64,000 nucleotides of DNA from Emcibacter sp. SYSU 3D8. GTDB taxonomy: Bacteria > Pseudomonadota > Alphaproteobacteria > SMXS01. A program made the translations under genes and the position numbers. The notes under the pieces are model-generated. The model made no database searches and was not told where the DNA came from. It worked only from the letters and a program-made list of their open reading frames with translations. The DNA is taken from contig NZ_JBBYXK010000002.1 in the NCBI RefSeq assembly GCF_039655875.1, forward strand, positions 310,001 through 374,000, read 5' to 3'. Of this stretch, positions 8,799 through 18,017 are shown in pieces; positions within the stretch are counted from its first letter, which is position 1, and the number at the start of each line of letters is the position of its first letter.

Positions 8799-10847
8799 CT
8801 ACAGGGCCTCGTTGCCGAGCCGTGCCAGGTATTTCCGCGCCCGGCCCATGGCCATCAGCGGGAAGTAGTGGCGGTAGAGGTTGTAGTTGATCATGAAGCC
8901 GCGGCTGAGCTCGATCGACTGGCCCAGAGTCTCGGCGGCGCCGGTGTCCAGGTCGATGTGGCGGCCAAGGCCGTAGCCTGGAAAGCCGGTCCCGGTATAT
9001 TCCGCCTCGTCCCAGCTGCCGTCTTTCTGGCGCGACGAGAGGAAACCGAGACCCTTCTCGATAACCGCACGGTCCTGGGGCCGGCCAACGGCGAGCAGCG
9101 ACATCAGCGCCCAGGCGGTTTGCGACGCCGTGCTGTCGCCCTTCCCCGCCAGCGACCGGTCCATGTACGAACCGCAGCTCTCGCCCCAGCCGCCATCCGC
9201 GTTCTGGTGGGCGATGGTCCAGTCGGCGGCGCGGGCGATATAGGCCTCGCGCATGTCCTCGCCCACCGCCCGCAGCGCCGGCAGCGCGGCCGAGGTGCCG
9301 TAGATGTAGTTGACGCCCCAGCGGCCCCACCAGCTGCCGTCCTTTTCCTGCTCCTTGCGCAGGAAGGCGACGCCGCGCGCAACGGCGGGATGATGCCGGT
9401 CGTAGCCGAGCACGCCGAGGGCTTCCAGCACATGGGCGGTGACGTCGACGCTGGGCGGATCGAGCGCCTCGCCGAAGTCGCTGAACGGGATGCGGGTGAG
9501 GATCGCGGCGTCGTTATCGCGGTCGAACGCCGCCCAGCCGCCGCCCCGGCACTGCATGGCCAGCACCCAGTTCACCGCCCGGGCGATCACCGCGCCGATG
9601 CCGCGCGCCTGCCATCCGGGATCGTGGCGGTGCCGCGCCAGCACGATCAGCGCCACGGCGGTATCATCCACGTCGGGATAGAACTGGTTGGCGTATTCGA
9701 ACGCCCAGCCGCCGGGTTCGACGCCCTTCACCTTTTGCGACCAGTCGCCGTAATGGCGCACCTCGTTGTCGAGCAGCCAGCCGATCGCCTTGCCGACCGC
9801 CTCCTTGTGCTCGTCCTGTGCCTCGCAATCTTCCATGGCGAGCAGGGTCAGCACCGTGTCCCACACCGGCGACACCGACGCCTGGATGTTGACGGCGACA
9901 CCGTCCTCGTCGGCGGTCTCGTAGGACCAGCGCGGATCGTTAAGCGCCGCCAGCCCCTTGGCCATCACCGGATGGCCCATGGGATAGCCCTCGATGTGCA
10001 GCGCCAGCAGGCTGTAGATCCAGGGCGGCTGGATGCCGCCCCAGGCGCCGTCTGCGTCCTGATGTTTGACGATCCATTCCAGCACACGGGCGATGGCCGC
10101 CTCGCGTCCCGGGACCAGGTTATGGGTCTGGGCGCCGTGCAGGATCCTGTCCGTGCCCATGAAGAACTGTTCCCAGGTGAACGGCCTGATCTTCTTCGGC
10201 AGCGAATAGTCGAATGACGCGCGGCCGCCGGGGAACAGCTCGTCGAGCGTGCGGCCCTTGCCGAGCGGCCGCGACGGCCGGCGCGCCGACAGCACGGCGA
10301 TGGGCATCAAGGTCGCCCGCGCCCAGGACGCGAAATTGTAGATGCTGAACGGGAACCACAGCGGGAAGCGGATCACCTCCGGCGGGATGTTCGGCGTCTT
10401 GTCCCACGGCCATTCGCCGATCAGCGCCAGCCAGTAGCGGGTGAACACCCGCACGTTGCGCAGGCCGCCCTTGGCGAAGATCCAGTCGCGCGCCTTCGCC
10501 ATCACCGGATCGTCGGCCGGCAGACCCATGCAGCGCAGCGCCGCATAGCTTTCCACGGTGGCGTTGATGTCGCCGGCGGGCGCGCCGTGATAGATGCACC
10601 ACGACCCGTCCTCGCGCTGGCCGCGCAGGATCGATCGCTTCAGGCCGGGCAGATGCGGGTGATCGTGCAGTCCCAGAAAGTGTAGCGCCAGCACCCATTC
10701 CGCTTCCATGCAGGCGTTGGTCTGCAGCTTGCCGACCCAGTAGCCGTCCGGATGCTGCGTCGAGACCGACCACGCGAACCCGTCGCGGATCGCGCCGCGC
10801 AATATGTCGTCCATGGCCTGGCCGGACAGCGGGGTTTCGACGTTCAT
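8799..10847 (-). CDS. shc: Squalene-hopene cyclase
   Basis: 682 aa. The DVDD at residues 392-395 is the DXDD acid that protonates squalene. Repeated QW-type motifs (QREDGSW, QDADGAWG, QNADGGWGES, QKDGSWDE) are spaced along the two alpha-barrel domains. The enzyme makes hopene/diplopterol from squalene at the cytoplasmic membrane, the first step to hopanoids. Length is at the upper end of the family. Start ATG 10847 gives an N-terminus that runs directly into the first helices (AIRDGFAWSVSTQHPDGYW). A small membrane-protein gene ends 54 bp upstream on the same strand, so the two may be co-transcribed. No other hopanoid genes (hpn) are seen in the window. Confidence 0.95.
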   Translation of the reverse strand: MNVETPLSGQAMDDILRGAIRDGFAWSVSTQHPDGYWVGKLQTNACMEAEWVLALHFLGLHDHPHLPGLKRSILRGQREDGSWCIYHGAPAGDINATVESYAALRCMGLPADDPVMAKARDWIFAKGGLRNVRVFTRYWLALIGEWPWDKTPNIPPEVIRFPLWFPFSIYNFASWARATLMPIAVLSARRPSRPLGKGRTLDELFPGGRASFDYSLPKKIRPFTWEQFFMGTDRILHGAQTHNLVPGREAAIARVLEWIVKHQDADGAWGGIQPPWIYSLLALHIEGYPMGHPVMAKGLAALNDPRWSYETADEDGVAVNIQASVSPVWDTVLTLLAMEDCEAQDEHKEAVGKAIGWLLDNEVRHYGDWSQKVKGVEPGGWAFEYANQFYPDVDDTAVALIVLARHRHDPGWQARGIGAVIARAVNWVLAMQCRGGGWAAFDRDNDAAILTRIPFSDFGEALDPPSVDVTAHVLEALGVLGYDRHHPAVARGVAFLRKEQEKDGSWWGRWGVNYIYGTSAALPALRAVGEDMREAYIARAADWTIAHQNADGGWGESCGSYMDRSLAGKGDSTASQTAWALMSLLAVGRPQDRAVIEKGLGFLSSRQKDGSWDEAEYTGTGFPGYGLGRHIDLDTGAAETLGQSIELSRGFMINYNLYRHYFPLMAMGRARKYLARLGNEAL

Positions 10848-10901
10848 GCTCGTCCCGGGCGTTTCCGTTGCGCCGGTTTTGGCGTCAGCGGATACCGCGT
10901 G

Positions 10902-11486
10902 TCAAGGGCGGCGCCTCCCGAACCGCTTCAGAACCTGCCCGACAAGCGCGACGAGTCCGCCGGCGGCGGCGAAAAACATTAGCCTGTTCCAGCCCGTCAG
11001 GAGTTGCGGTCTGGCCGCAAACCTCGCGATGACGAGCATGATCGACGTGCCGGCGCTGGCCAACTGATCCCAACTGGCTTTCGCTACCACCAGGTGGCGA
11101 ACCTTGGCGTGGGAACTCCGGTTTCTGGCGCGAGGCCGGTGAGCCAGCGCGCGCTCCGGCACATGCCAGAGAAAATGCCAGGAGCTGAGGCAGATGCCGG
11201 TCCAGATGGAGACGGACGTGAAGATCCAGCCCTTGTCGATGTAACCGCCGCGCGCACCGGCAAATCCCATCAGGCACAGCGCCGTTACCGGAACGCCCGC
11301 GAGAAGGAAGCGGGCCAGATAGCGCAGGCCTTTGTCGAACTCACGGATGAAGATCTCGCGCTCGCCCGCAGTCACCTTCCGGGCCGCGCCGCGCATATTC
11401 TTGCGATAGAGAAATGCCTCGCCGTCCGGCTGAAATTGCTCGGCAAATACGTGGCGGGAGCGGTCGAAAAAACGGTCGATGAACAT
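10902..11486 (-). CDS. Hypothetical membrane protein
   Basis: 194 aa, not recognised. The N-terminal 70 residues are charged (RRKVTAGEREIFIREF-like) and probably cytoplasmic. Then come about three hydrophobic segments (near residues 65-85, 95-115 and 170-188), the first two close together like a hairpin. The ATG at 11486 was chosen because nothing before it looks like protein of this family; the ribosome site is weak, so the start is uncertain. It lies just upstream of shc on the same strand, which hints at a membrane or hopanoid-related role, but no motif supports this. Confidence 0.55.
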   Translation of the reverse strand: MFIDRFFDRSRHVFAEQFQPDGEAFLYRKNMRGAARKVTAGEREIFIREFDKGLRYLARFLLAGVPVTALCLMGFAGARGGYIDKGWIFTSVSIWTGICLSSWHFLWHVPERALAHRPRARNRSSHAKVRHLVVAKASWDQLASAGTSIMLVIARFAARPQLLTGWNRLMFFAAAGGLVALVGQVLKRFGRRRP

Positions 11487-11606
11487 AAGGCGATCATGCA
11501 GCGGCGCCGGCGCTCGAACAAGCGCCGCCCGGAAGATTTTGAACGTTGAGCGCCTCGAAAAACTGCTACCTTGCTGACGGATTTCACTAAAAGGGGGAGA
11601 CCTTTC

Positions 11607-11990
11607 ATGCCGCGTTTCGTTCTCATCGGGCTCTGCGAGCCGCCCAGCGCCGACAAGCAGGCGCAGTTCGACGAATGGTTCGTCGACCAGCACATCGAGG
11701 ACACGGCCCATTGCCCGAACTTCGTGCGCGGCAGCGTGTTCAAGCTGGCGGGTGCCCATCTGGGCAGCGAGACCGTGTCCGGCTACCTGTCGCTCTACGA
11801 GGTCGAGGCGCCCAGCTATGAAGAGGCCGAGCGCGTCCTCAACGAGTGGCAGCGCGACCCAAAGGCATGGGAAGGCCGCCAGAAGCATCTGGACACGGCG
11901 GAAAAGTTCGATGGCATGCCCCTCGCCGTCAAGGGTTCGGGCTGGTACGAGCTGATCAAGTCGTTCGACGGACCGGCGGCGAAGAAATAA
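11607..11990 (+). CDS. Small dimeric alpha-beta barrel (EthD/ABM-like) protein
   Basis: 127 aa. The pattern is that of a ferredoxin-like dimeric alpha-beta barrel: strand PRFVLIGLCEPPS, helix AQFDEWFVDQHIEDTAHCPNFV, strands RGSVFKLAG and SGYLSLYEVEA, then a helix SYEEAERVLNEW. The DEWFxxxHIEDT segment is like that of EthD/DUF4286-type proteins. Such folds include small monooxygenases and decarboxylases, but no catalytic residue can be assigned. The ATG at 11607 follows a strong AGGGGGAG site; a longer frame upstream is rejected. It is a single gene transcribed away from the shc pair. Confidence 0.75.
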   Translation: MPRFVLIGLCEPPSADKQAQFDEWFVDQHIEDTAHCPNFVRGSVFKLAGAHLGSETVSGYLSLYEVEAPSYEEAERVLNEWQRDPKAWEGRQKHLDTAEKFDGMPLAVKGSGWYELIKSFDGPAAKK

Positions 11991-11997
11991 ACCGACC

Positions 11998-13191
11998 CTA
12001 TTCGGCTGGCGTTCCGAACAGCACGGCCATCAGGCCCAGGAACGCCAGCCCCAGATAGAGGCCGGCGCGGCCGTGCCGGCCGGTGCGCCGTGCCGCCAGC
12101 GCGGCGATCAGGCTCTGCAGGGCGTAGTAGAGCGCGAAGGCCCGCGAGGCATAGCTGATGATCTCGAACACATTGGCAGTCCAGGTCAGCAGCAGGCCCA
12201 CCGCCACCAGCAAGCTGTAGGCCCCGCGCGCCGGGATGCGTCCGCGGCTGAGTTCCTCGACCAGGCCGCCGGAGCCGTTGGTGTCCGCCACCGCCGCGCT
12301 GAGCTGGGCGGCGAGCGCGGCGACGACCAGCATGGCCGGCAGGACCGGCGCCACCACCCGCATCATGTCGATGATGGCGGTTTCCGTCAGCGCCACGCCA
12401 TTGGCGCGGAAGACGAAGGCGATCAGCAGGATGTAGGCCATGTAGATCGCGGCCGACAGCCACTGGGCCAGCTTCATGGAACGGATGCGCGTGGCTGCGT
12501 CGTAGTGATCCCGCAGATAGCGCGACGTTTCGAAACCCTGCACGGTGATCAGCAGGCCGAAGGCGAGGGTGACGCTGGCGACAGGCGTCAGTGTTGGCGG
12601 CGCGAAGACCAGGCTTGCGCCGGTGGCGCGGTCATGGAAATACCAGCAGAGGCCAACCAATAATCCGGCGATAATCGCCAGCTTGATGCCGACCGACACC
12701 TGCTCAAGGCGCTCCAGCGCCGAGAATCCGCGCAACCATCCCACGGCCAGGATCAACAGCAGCATGGCGCTGGTCAGCAGCCGGGCATAGCGGGTGTCGT
12801 CGAACGGCGTGAGGCTGACGCCGAACGAGCCGAACAGGTTGAGGTAATAGGCAACCGAAATAAAATAGGCGACCGCGAGCACCCATGACGCCGCGTCTTC
12901 GATCTCGGTCTCGGTTCTGGGGCGCGCGGCCCCCTCGGCGTCGAGCCGGCTGATGTTGAACCGGATTGCCGAGCCGAAGAGATAGGCGACGAGGCAAAGC
13001 AGCGCCATGACCAGCGGCGCCAGATAACCATAGGAGACGTTGAGGATCGGCCCCAGCACCAGAAAGCCGCTGCCAATGATCGATGCAAGCGGCGTTATCG
13101 TCGCCCGCCACATCCGCGAACGGGCCAGCCGGGGCATCAGCAGGAGTCCCGCGACCCCGGCAGTCACCAATGCGATGAGCGCGTTTTCCAT
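11998..13191 (-). CDS. Multi-pass membrane protein, APC-superfamily permease-like
   Basis: 397 aa with about ten strongly hydrophobic segments. TPLASIIGSGFLVLGPIL near the N-terminus resembles the glycine-rich first helix of amino-acid/polyamine/organocation permeases (GSGFL), and the helix order fits a shortened APC fold. A charged loop around residues 80-105 (SRLDAEGAARPRTETEIEDA) would be cytoplasmic. The substrate cannot be told. It converges on the small barrel protein gene with a 7-bp gap and starts 147 bp downstream of hemH on the same strand, so weak read-through from hemH is possible. Confidence 0.7.
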   Translation of the reverse strand: MENALIALVTAGVAGLLLMPRLARSRMWRATITPLASIIGSGFLVLGPILNVSYGYLAPLVMALLCLVAYLFGSAIRFNISRLDAEGAARPRTETEIEDAASWVLAVAYFISVAYYLNLFGSFGVSLTPFDDTRYARLLTSAMLLLILAVGWLRGFSALERLEQVSVGIKLAIIAGLLVGLCWYFHDRATGASLVFAPPTLTPVASVTLAFGLLITVQGFETSRYLRDHYDAATRIRSMKLAQWLSAAIYMAYILLIAFVFRANGVALTETAIIDMMRVVAPVLPAMLVVAALAAQLSAAVADTNGSGGLVEELSRGRIPARGAYSLLVAVGLLLTWTANVFEIISYASRAFALYYALQSLIAALAARRTGRHGRAGLYLGLAFLGLMAVLFGTPAE

Positions 13192-13338
13192 CCCGGCCTA
13201 CCGGCAAAGCCCCTGATTGCAGGGCAACAGGGCCCGCTGCTTCCCGAAGGATCAGGGGACCATTTCCGGCATCATTGCAAATACGTGCGGGACGTTCCAA
13301 CCAGGAAAAATTCGGCTTCGGCCATGCTCAGGGTCCGT

Positions 13339-14346
13339 TCAGCGGCCGGCCCAGCCGGCGATCTCGCGGCCGATCAGCCCGTCGAGCAGCGCGACGGCGG
13401 GCGGCGTATCGTTGAGGCAGGGGATATAGCTGAACTGCTCGCCGCCTGCTTCCAGAAAGGTCTCGCGGCCGCGTTCGGCCATTTCCTCCAGTGTTTCCAG
13501 GCAATCGGCGAGGAAGGCGGGCGCGATCACCGCCACCTTCTTCACACCTTCACCGGGGAGCGCGGCCAGCACCAAGTCGGTATAGGGTCGGAGCCATTCC
13601 ATGGCGCCGAAGCGGGACTGGAAGGTCATGCGCAGCCGGTCCTCACCCCAGCCCAGGCGCTCGCGCAGGCGCTGCGTCGTCAGCAGGCACTGATCGTAAT
13701 AGGGATCGCCCTCGTCGACATATTTTTGCGGCAGGCCGTGATAGGAGGCGATGATGACATCCGGCGGCGAGGACAACGCGGCGACATGGTCCTCGATGGA
13801 CCGGGCCAGCCCCTCGATATAGGTTCGGTCTTCCGGGAACGCCGCGGCGGTGCGCAATTCTGGCTGCCAGTCCAGGGCGCGAAGGCCGGCGGTGACGGCG
13901 TCATAGGCCGATGCCGTCGTGGTGCCGCTGTATTGCGGATAGAGCGCGATGGCCAGGATCCTCGTGCATCCCCGGGCTCGCAGGCTTTCCAGCTTGTCGC
14001 GCACCGATGGCGTGCCGTAGCGCATGGCCCAGTCGACGACGACATCGTTGCGCGTCTGGCCGGCGCGGGCGGCGACCGCCTCGGTCAAGGTGCGGGTAAA
14101 GTGGCGCAGCGGCGAGCCGTCGGCATCGTCGCGCCAGATCAGCTGGTAGGCCTTGGCGGCTTTCCTCGGCCGGAACGGTAGGATGAACAGGTTGAGAATG
14201 GGCTGCCAGATCAGCGGGTTGGTGGTGATCACCCGCCGGTCGCTGAGAAACTCGCGCAGATACCGCCGCACGGCCTGCGGCGTCGGCGCGTCGGGTGTGC
14301 CCAGATTGATGAGCAGCACACCGACGGTTGAATCGGTCTGGGTCAT
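13339..14346 (-). CDS. hemH: Ferrochelatase
   Basis: 335 aa, the normal length. It begins GVLLINLGTPDAPTPQAVRRYL, the family's signature opening, has SYHGLPQKYVDEGDPY with the metal-handling His, and SRFGAMEWLRPYTD near the C-terminus. It inserts Fe(II) into protoporphyrin IX to make protoheme, the last step of heme synthesis, at the inner membrane face. AGGAG lies 6 bases before the ATG. It begins 31 bp after the tandem MDR oxidoreductase genes, so it is probably read from their promoter. Heme supply would serve the P450s in the window, but that link is only suggestive. Confidence 0.96.
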   Translation of the reverse strand: MTQTDSTVGVLLINLGTPDAPTPQAVRRYLREFLSDRRVITTNPLIWQPILNLFILPFRPRKAAKAYQLIWRDDADGSPLRHFTRTLTEAVAARAGQTRNDVVVDWAMRYGTPSVRDKLESLRARGCTRILAIALYPQYSGTTTASAYDAVTAGLRALDWQPELRTAAAFPEDRTYIEGLARSIEDHVAALSSPPDVIIASYHGLPQKYVDEGDPYYDQCLLTTQRLRERLGWGEDRLRMTFQSRFGAMEWLRPYTDLVLAALPGEGVKKVAVIAPAFLADCLETLEEMAERGRETFLEAGGEQFSYIPCLNDTPPAVALLDGLIGREIAGWAGR

Positions 14347-14377
14347 GGCTCCTGTACGGCTGGCATGCCGCTCCGGT

Positions 14378-15391
14378 TCAGCCGATGCGGCACAGCTGCT
14401 TGCCCAAATTCTGGCCGTTGAACAGCCGCATCAGCGTGGCGGGCACGTTGTCGAAGCCTTCCTGTACATCAGCGGCGAAGCGAATCCGGCCGTCCCGGGT
14501 CCAGTCGGCCAGCCGGGTCCAGGCTTCGCCGAAGCGGGCGCTGAACTGACCGAGCAGGAATCCGCTCATGGTCGACGGGTTGTTGACGATGCGCATGTAG
14601 TTGCGCGGCCCCGGCCATTCGCCGTCGGCCACGTTGTAGCCCGAGATGCCGCCGCAGATGACGATGCGGCTGCCGAGGGCAATGTTGTCGAGCGCCGCCT
14701 CGAGGATTGCGCCGCCCACATTGTCGTAGAACACGTTGATGCCGGTCGGGCACAGGCGCTTGAGCTGGGCCGAGACGTCGTCGGTCTTGTAGTCGACGGC
14801 CGCATCGAAGCCCGCGTCCCCGGTCAGCCAGCGGCACTTATCCGCGCCGCCGGCGATGCCGATCACCCGGCAGCCTGAGATGCGCGCGATCTGGCCGGCA
14901 ATGGAGCCGGTCGCGCCCGCGGCGCCCGAGACCACGACCGTGTCGCCAGCCCGGGGTCTGCCCACGTCCAGCATTCCGAAATAGGCGGTCAGGCCGGTGA
15001 TGCCGAGGACCGACAGCGCCATCTCCTCGGTCACGCCGGTGGGCAGCTTCTTCACCGGCAGCAACTCGCCCGCCACGTCGACGACGGCATATTGCTGCCA
15101 GCCGAAGAAGCCGGTCACCCGGTCGCCGGGCTGGAAGTCCGGATGACGCGAGGCGATCACCTCACCCGCGCCCTGGGATCGCATGACGCCGTTCAGTTTG
15201 ACGTTGGAGCCCTGCCCCGGCACTTCGCGCACCCAGCCGCGCATGGCCGGTTCGTAGGCGATGTGGGTGACGCGGACGGCGACCTGTCCGTGCTTCGGCT
15301 CGGCCAGCTCGGCCGTGGCCTGCACGAAATTGGCCTCCGAGATCGCAGTCTCGGGACGGCTGGCGAGCAGCCATTGGCGGTTCTGGGTCAC
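14378..15391 (-). CDS. NADP-dependent MDR oxidoreductase (CurA/PTGR-like), copy 1
   Basis: 337 aa zinc-independent medium-chain reductase. An N-terminal substrate domain opens NRQWLLASRP; the Rossmann domain has SGAAGATGSIAGQIA, then the INVFYDNVGG strand. Members reduce the double bond of enones with NADPH (leukotriene B4 dehydrogenase, CurA types). GTG 15391 is preferred since it aligns with the neighbour's ATG and has a GAGGCAGG site; a longer frame would run into the upstream gene. It follows the paralogue at 15402-16418 with a 10-base gap and precedes hemH. The two proteins share most blocks, a tandem duplication with later divergence. Confidence 0.9.
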   Translation of the reverse strand: MTQNRQWLLASRPETAISEANFVQATAELAEPKHGQVAVRVTHIAYEPAMRGWVREVPGQGSNVKLNGVMRSQGAGEVIASRHPDFQPGDRVTGFFGWQQYAVVDVAGELLPVKKLPTGVTEEMALSVLGITGLTAYFGMLDVGRPRAGDTVVVSGAAGATGSIAGQIARISGCRVIGIAGGADKCRWLTGDAGFDAAVDYKTDDVSAQLKRLCPTGINVFYDNVGGAILEAALDNIALGSRIVICGGISGYNVADGEWPGPRNYMRIVNNPSTMSGFLLGQFSARFGEAWTRLADWTRDGRIRFAADVQEGFDNVPATLMRLFNGQNLGKQLCRIG

Positions 15392-15401
15392 GGCGCCTGC
15401 C

Positions 15402-16418
15402 TCAACCGACACGGTTGAGTTGCTTGCCCAGGTTCTGGCCGTGGAACAGACGCAGGAACGTGGACGGCACATTCTCGAAGCCGTCCTGCACGTCGACGGC
15501 GAATTTCAGCTTGCCGTCACGCACCCAGGCGCCCAGCTCGGCCGACGCCTCGCCGAACCGCTTCGAATATTGGCCGAGCAGGAATCCCGCCATGCTGGAG
15601 GATTTCAGGATCAGCGCCATGTAATTCTTCGGCGGTTGCGGCACCGAGCCGGTGTTGTAGCCCGAGATGGCGCCGCACAGGGTGATGCGCGCGCCCACCG
15701 CCAAATTGTCCAGCGCGGCTTCGAGAATCTCGCCGCCCACATTATCGTAGAACACGTTGATGCCGTCGGGCGCCAGCTCGCGCAGGCGCTTGCGGACGTT
15801 CTCGGACTTGTAGTCGATGGCCGCGTCGAAGCCGGCAGTCTCGGTCAGCCACGTGCATTTGTCGGGGCCTCCGGCGATGCCGATGACCTTGCACCCTTTG
15901 ATTTTCGCGATCTGGCCGGCGATGGAGCCGGTGGCGCCCGCCGCGCCCGACACGGCGACCGTATCGCCCGGCTGGGGTTTGCCCACATCAAGCATGCCGA
16001 AATAGGCGGTCAGGCCGGTAATGCCGAGCACGCTCAAGGCCATTTCCTCGGTCACGCCCGGCGCGAGCTTCTGCACCGGCAGCAACGCGCCCTTGGCGTC
16101 GACCACAGCATATTCCTGCCAGCCGAACATGCCCGAGACCTTGTCGCCCGGCTGGAAGTCGCGATGGCGGGACTGGATCACCTCGCCTGCCGCCATCGAC
16201 CGCATAACGCCGCCGATCGGAATCGCGGCCATGTAGCCCGGATTGTCGGCCATCCAGCCGCGCATGGCCGGCTCGAACGCAATATAGGTGATCTTGACCA
16301 GGATCTGGCCGTCGCCCGGATCGGGCACCGGCGCCTCGGCCAGTTTGAAATTGTCGGGGCTGACCATGGCGGACGGCCGGCTCGCCAGGGTCCATTGCCG
16401 ATTGACCAGATTGCTCAT
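15402..16418 (-). CDS. NADP-dependent MDR oxidoreductase (CurA/PTGR-like), copy 2
   Basis: 338 aa, same architecture as the next gene: NRQWTLASRPS opening, GDKVSGMFGWQEYAVVD, LGITGLTAYFGMLDVGKPQPGD, then the nucleotide-binding SGAAGATGSIAGQIAK and a closing FHGQNLGKQLNRVG. No zinc ligands are seen, as expected for this group. It probably reduces an alpha,beta-unsaturated carbonyl with NADPH. GGGAGGATGTC precedes the ATG. It is first of a likely MDR-MDR-hemH transcription unit. A third member, at 30940, is more distant. Confidence 0.91.
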   Translation of the reverse strand: MSNLVNRQWTLASRPSAMVSPDNFKLAEAPVPDPGDGQILVKITYIAFEPAMRGWMADNPGYMAAIPIGGVMRSMAAGEVIQSRHRDFQPGDKVSGMFGWQEYAVVDAKGALLPVQKLAPGVTEEMALSVLGITGLTAYFGMLDVGKPQPGDTVAVSGAAGATGSIAGQIAKIKGCKVIGIAGGPDKCTWLTETAGFDAAIDYKSENVRKRLRELAPDGINVFYDNVGGEILEAALDNLAVGARITLCGAISGYNTGSVPQPPKNYMALILKSSSMAGFLLGQYSKRFGEASAELGAWVRDGKLKFAVDVQDGFENVPSTFLRLFHGQNLGKQLNRVG

Positions 16419-16545
16419 GACATCCTCCCGTTGTGTTCGGGTAGGACCATATCAGAGCCGGCCGCGAGGAACAGCCGTTTGACGCGTCGGCGTCAGACCG
16501 ACCGTCTTCGCCGGTCCCTGGCGCCGGGACGTCGGCCCGCGCCGA

Positions 16546-17334
16546 TTACCCGTAGAACAGTGCCCTGAACCCGCCCCGGTCGAACTGCTGCCAGCCGTCC
16601 TCGGGCAGCGCCAGCCGATCAGCGACGGCGTAGAGCACCAGCGGATTGAAGCCGAGCCCGGTGTGGCTGCCGACCACCTGGATGTTGTCGGTATCGGGAC
16701 CGGGCTCCTCGGAGCAGACCTGCCACGCGGCAACGCCGTCGGTTTTCGAGAAAATCGCCGTGCACGGCACCGGCGGACGCGAACGGTGCACGGCGCGGAT
16801 GTGCTCGGGTGCATGGCCGATCATGTCGCCGGACAGCACTTCATACAGCTCGGCGATCTCCCTGTTGGTGCCACCCTGTCCGGCGCTGCCGAACGGACTG
16901 CCCATGGTGATCACCTGGCGGATAGCGTCGGGAATATCGCGGGCGATCTGCCGGGCGAAGATGCCGCCCAGGCTCCAGCCGACAAGGCTGACCTTGCGTT
17001 CATAACGGGCGGCGAGGTGATTGGCGCGCTCGACCATGCGCTCCTCGATGTCGCCGCGCGGGCCGACATTGCGCCCCAGCGCCCAGGGATGTACCGCGTA
17101 GCCCAGCGCCTGCAGATAGGTGCGGAGCACGGCCGTCGAGGTATCGGTGCCCATGAAGCCGGGAATCACCATGACGGGATGGCCGTCGCCGCGCGGCGCC
17201 TGCCCCAGGCAGGGCGCCGCGAAGGGCAGCAGGCCCATCTCCATCATGGCCCGGGCAGGCTCGAGCATGGACCATATTGCAGGAGGTGGGTCGTAGTGCC
17301 GTGCGCCCAGCGTCACATGCGCATCCGCATTCAT
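16546..17334 (-). CDS. Alpha/beta hydrolase
   Basis: 262 aa. VMVIPGFMGTDTST near the N-terminus gives the oxyanion strand-turn and GWSLGG the nucleophile elbow with Ser121; a SHTGLGFNP segment near the C-terminus supplies the likely catalytic His. The spacing fits a lipase/esterase-type fold, perhaps acting on lipid or polyester. No signal peptide is seen, so it is probably cytoplasmic. GAGGAAACAAT before ATG 17334 fixes the start; a frame 18 codons longer lacks such a site. It is divergent from a phasin gene 254 bp away, so a role in polyester or lipid granule turnover is possible but not shown by motifs (no PhaZ signature). Confidence 0.82.
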   Translation of the reverse strand: MNADAHVTLGARHYDPPPAIWSMLEPARAMMEMGLLPFAAPCLGQAPRGDGHPVMVIPGFMGTDTSTAVLRTYLQALGYAVHPWALGRNVGPRGDIEERMVERANHLAARYERKVSLVGWSLGGIFARQIARDIPDAIRQVITMGSPFGSAGQGGTNREIAELYEVLSGDMIGHAPEHIRAVHRSRPPVPCTAIFSKTDGVAAWQVCSEEPGPDTDNIQVVGSHTGLGFNPLVLYAVADRLALPEDGWQQFDRGGFRALFYG

Positions 17335-17483
17335 ATTGTTTCCTCGCCGTTGCGCCCATTCACTGGGCGTCTCTCCCAAGGGCACCACTATACCTAGTTA
17401 AAGGGCTTCGTCACCAATCAGTAACATATCTGGGTCGAAGTGGTTCAAAGGCGAACTCGACGATTTGTGCGAGCACGCTTGCT

Positions 17484-17528
17484 TTTTGCGGTTGCAAAAT
17501 AAACCCTGGCAGATATATTGCAGTGCAA
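17484..17528 (+). promoter_or_regulatory. Paired TTGC/GCAA palindromes upstream of phasin
   Basis: TTTTGC-GGTT-GCAAAA (17484-17499) and TTGCA-G-TGCAA (17518-17528) are two perfect inverted repeats with the same TTGC/GCAA core, 61-105 bases before the phasin start. TGC/GCA-rich palindromes are the kind of site bound by the PHB-sensing repressor PhaR, so these are candidate operators. phaR itself is not in the window. Confidence 0.45.
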
Positions 17529-17588
17529 CAAGGACGGGATAATCCCGCAACACCGATAACTGGCAGCTTACCGAGTTAGGAGATCACC

Positions 17589-18017
17589 ATGTCGCAGACC
17601 AATCCGTTCGCCGATGTGTTCGAGAACTGGACCAAGGGCTTTTCGCAGTTCACGGGCGCCGTCCCGGGCATGAACGTCGATGGCCTGATGAAGGCCGGCC
17701 AGGCGAATATCGCCGCCCTGACCGAAGCCAACCGCATCGCGCTGGAAGGCCTGCAGGCCGTCGCCAAGCGTCAGCAGGAAATGGCTGTCGAAGCGTTCGG
17801 CGAATTCCAGGAAACCGCCAAGACCATCGGCGCCGGCAAGGGTGCCGAAGTCTTCGCCAAGCCCGTCGAACTGGCCCGTGGCAGCTTCGAGAAGTCGGTC
17901 GCGAACATGAAGGAACTGGCCGAGCTGGCCGGCAAGTCGCAGACCGAGGCGTGGGGCATCATCGGCCGCCGCGTTCAGGAAAGCATTTCCGAAGTGCAGA
18001 CCTCCACCAAGAAGTAA
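17589..18017 (+). CDS. phaP: Phasin-family granule-associated protein
   Basis: 142 aa, almost wholly amphipathic alpha-helix, rich in Ala, Glu and Gln and lacking Cys. NPFADVFENWTKGF opens it; ALEGLQAVAKRQQEMAVEA and ELAGKSQTEAW are typical of the TIGR01841 phasins of alphaproteobacteria. Phasins coat polyhydroxyalkanoate granules and control their size. TTAGGAGATCACC before the ATG is a strong ribosome site. Two palindromes upstream may bind a polymer-sensing repressor. No phaC/phaA/phaB is nearby, and some phasins act outside granules, so the symbol is given by family resemblance. Confidence 0.85.
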   Translation: MSQTNPFADVFENWTKGFSQFTGAVPGMNVDGLMKAGQANIAALTEANRIALEGLQAVAKRQQEMAVEAFGEFQETAKTIGAGKGAEVFAKPVELARGSFEKSVANMKELAELAGKSQTEAWGIIGRRVQESISEVQTSTKK

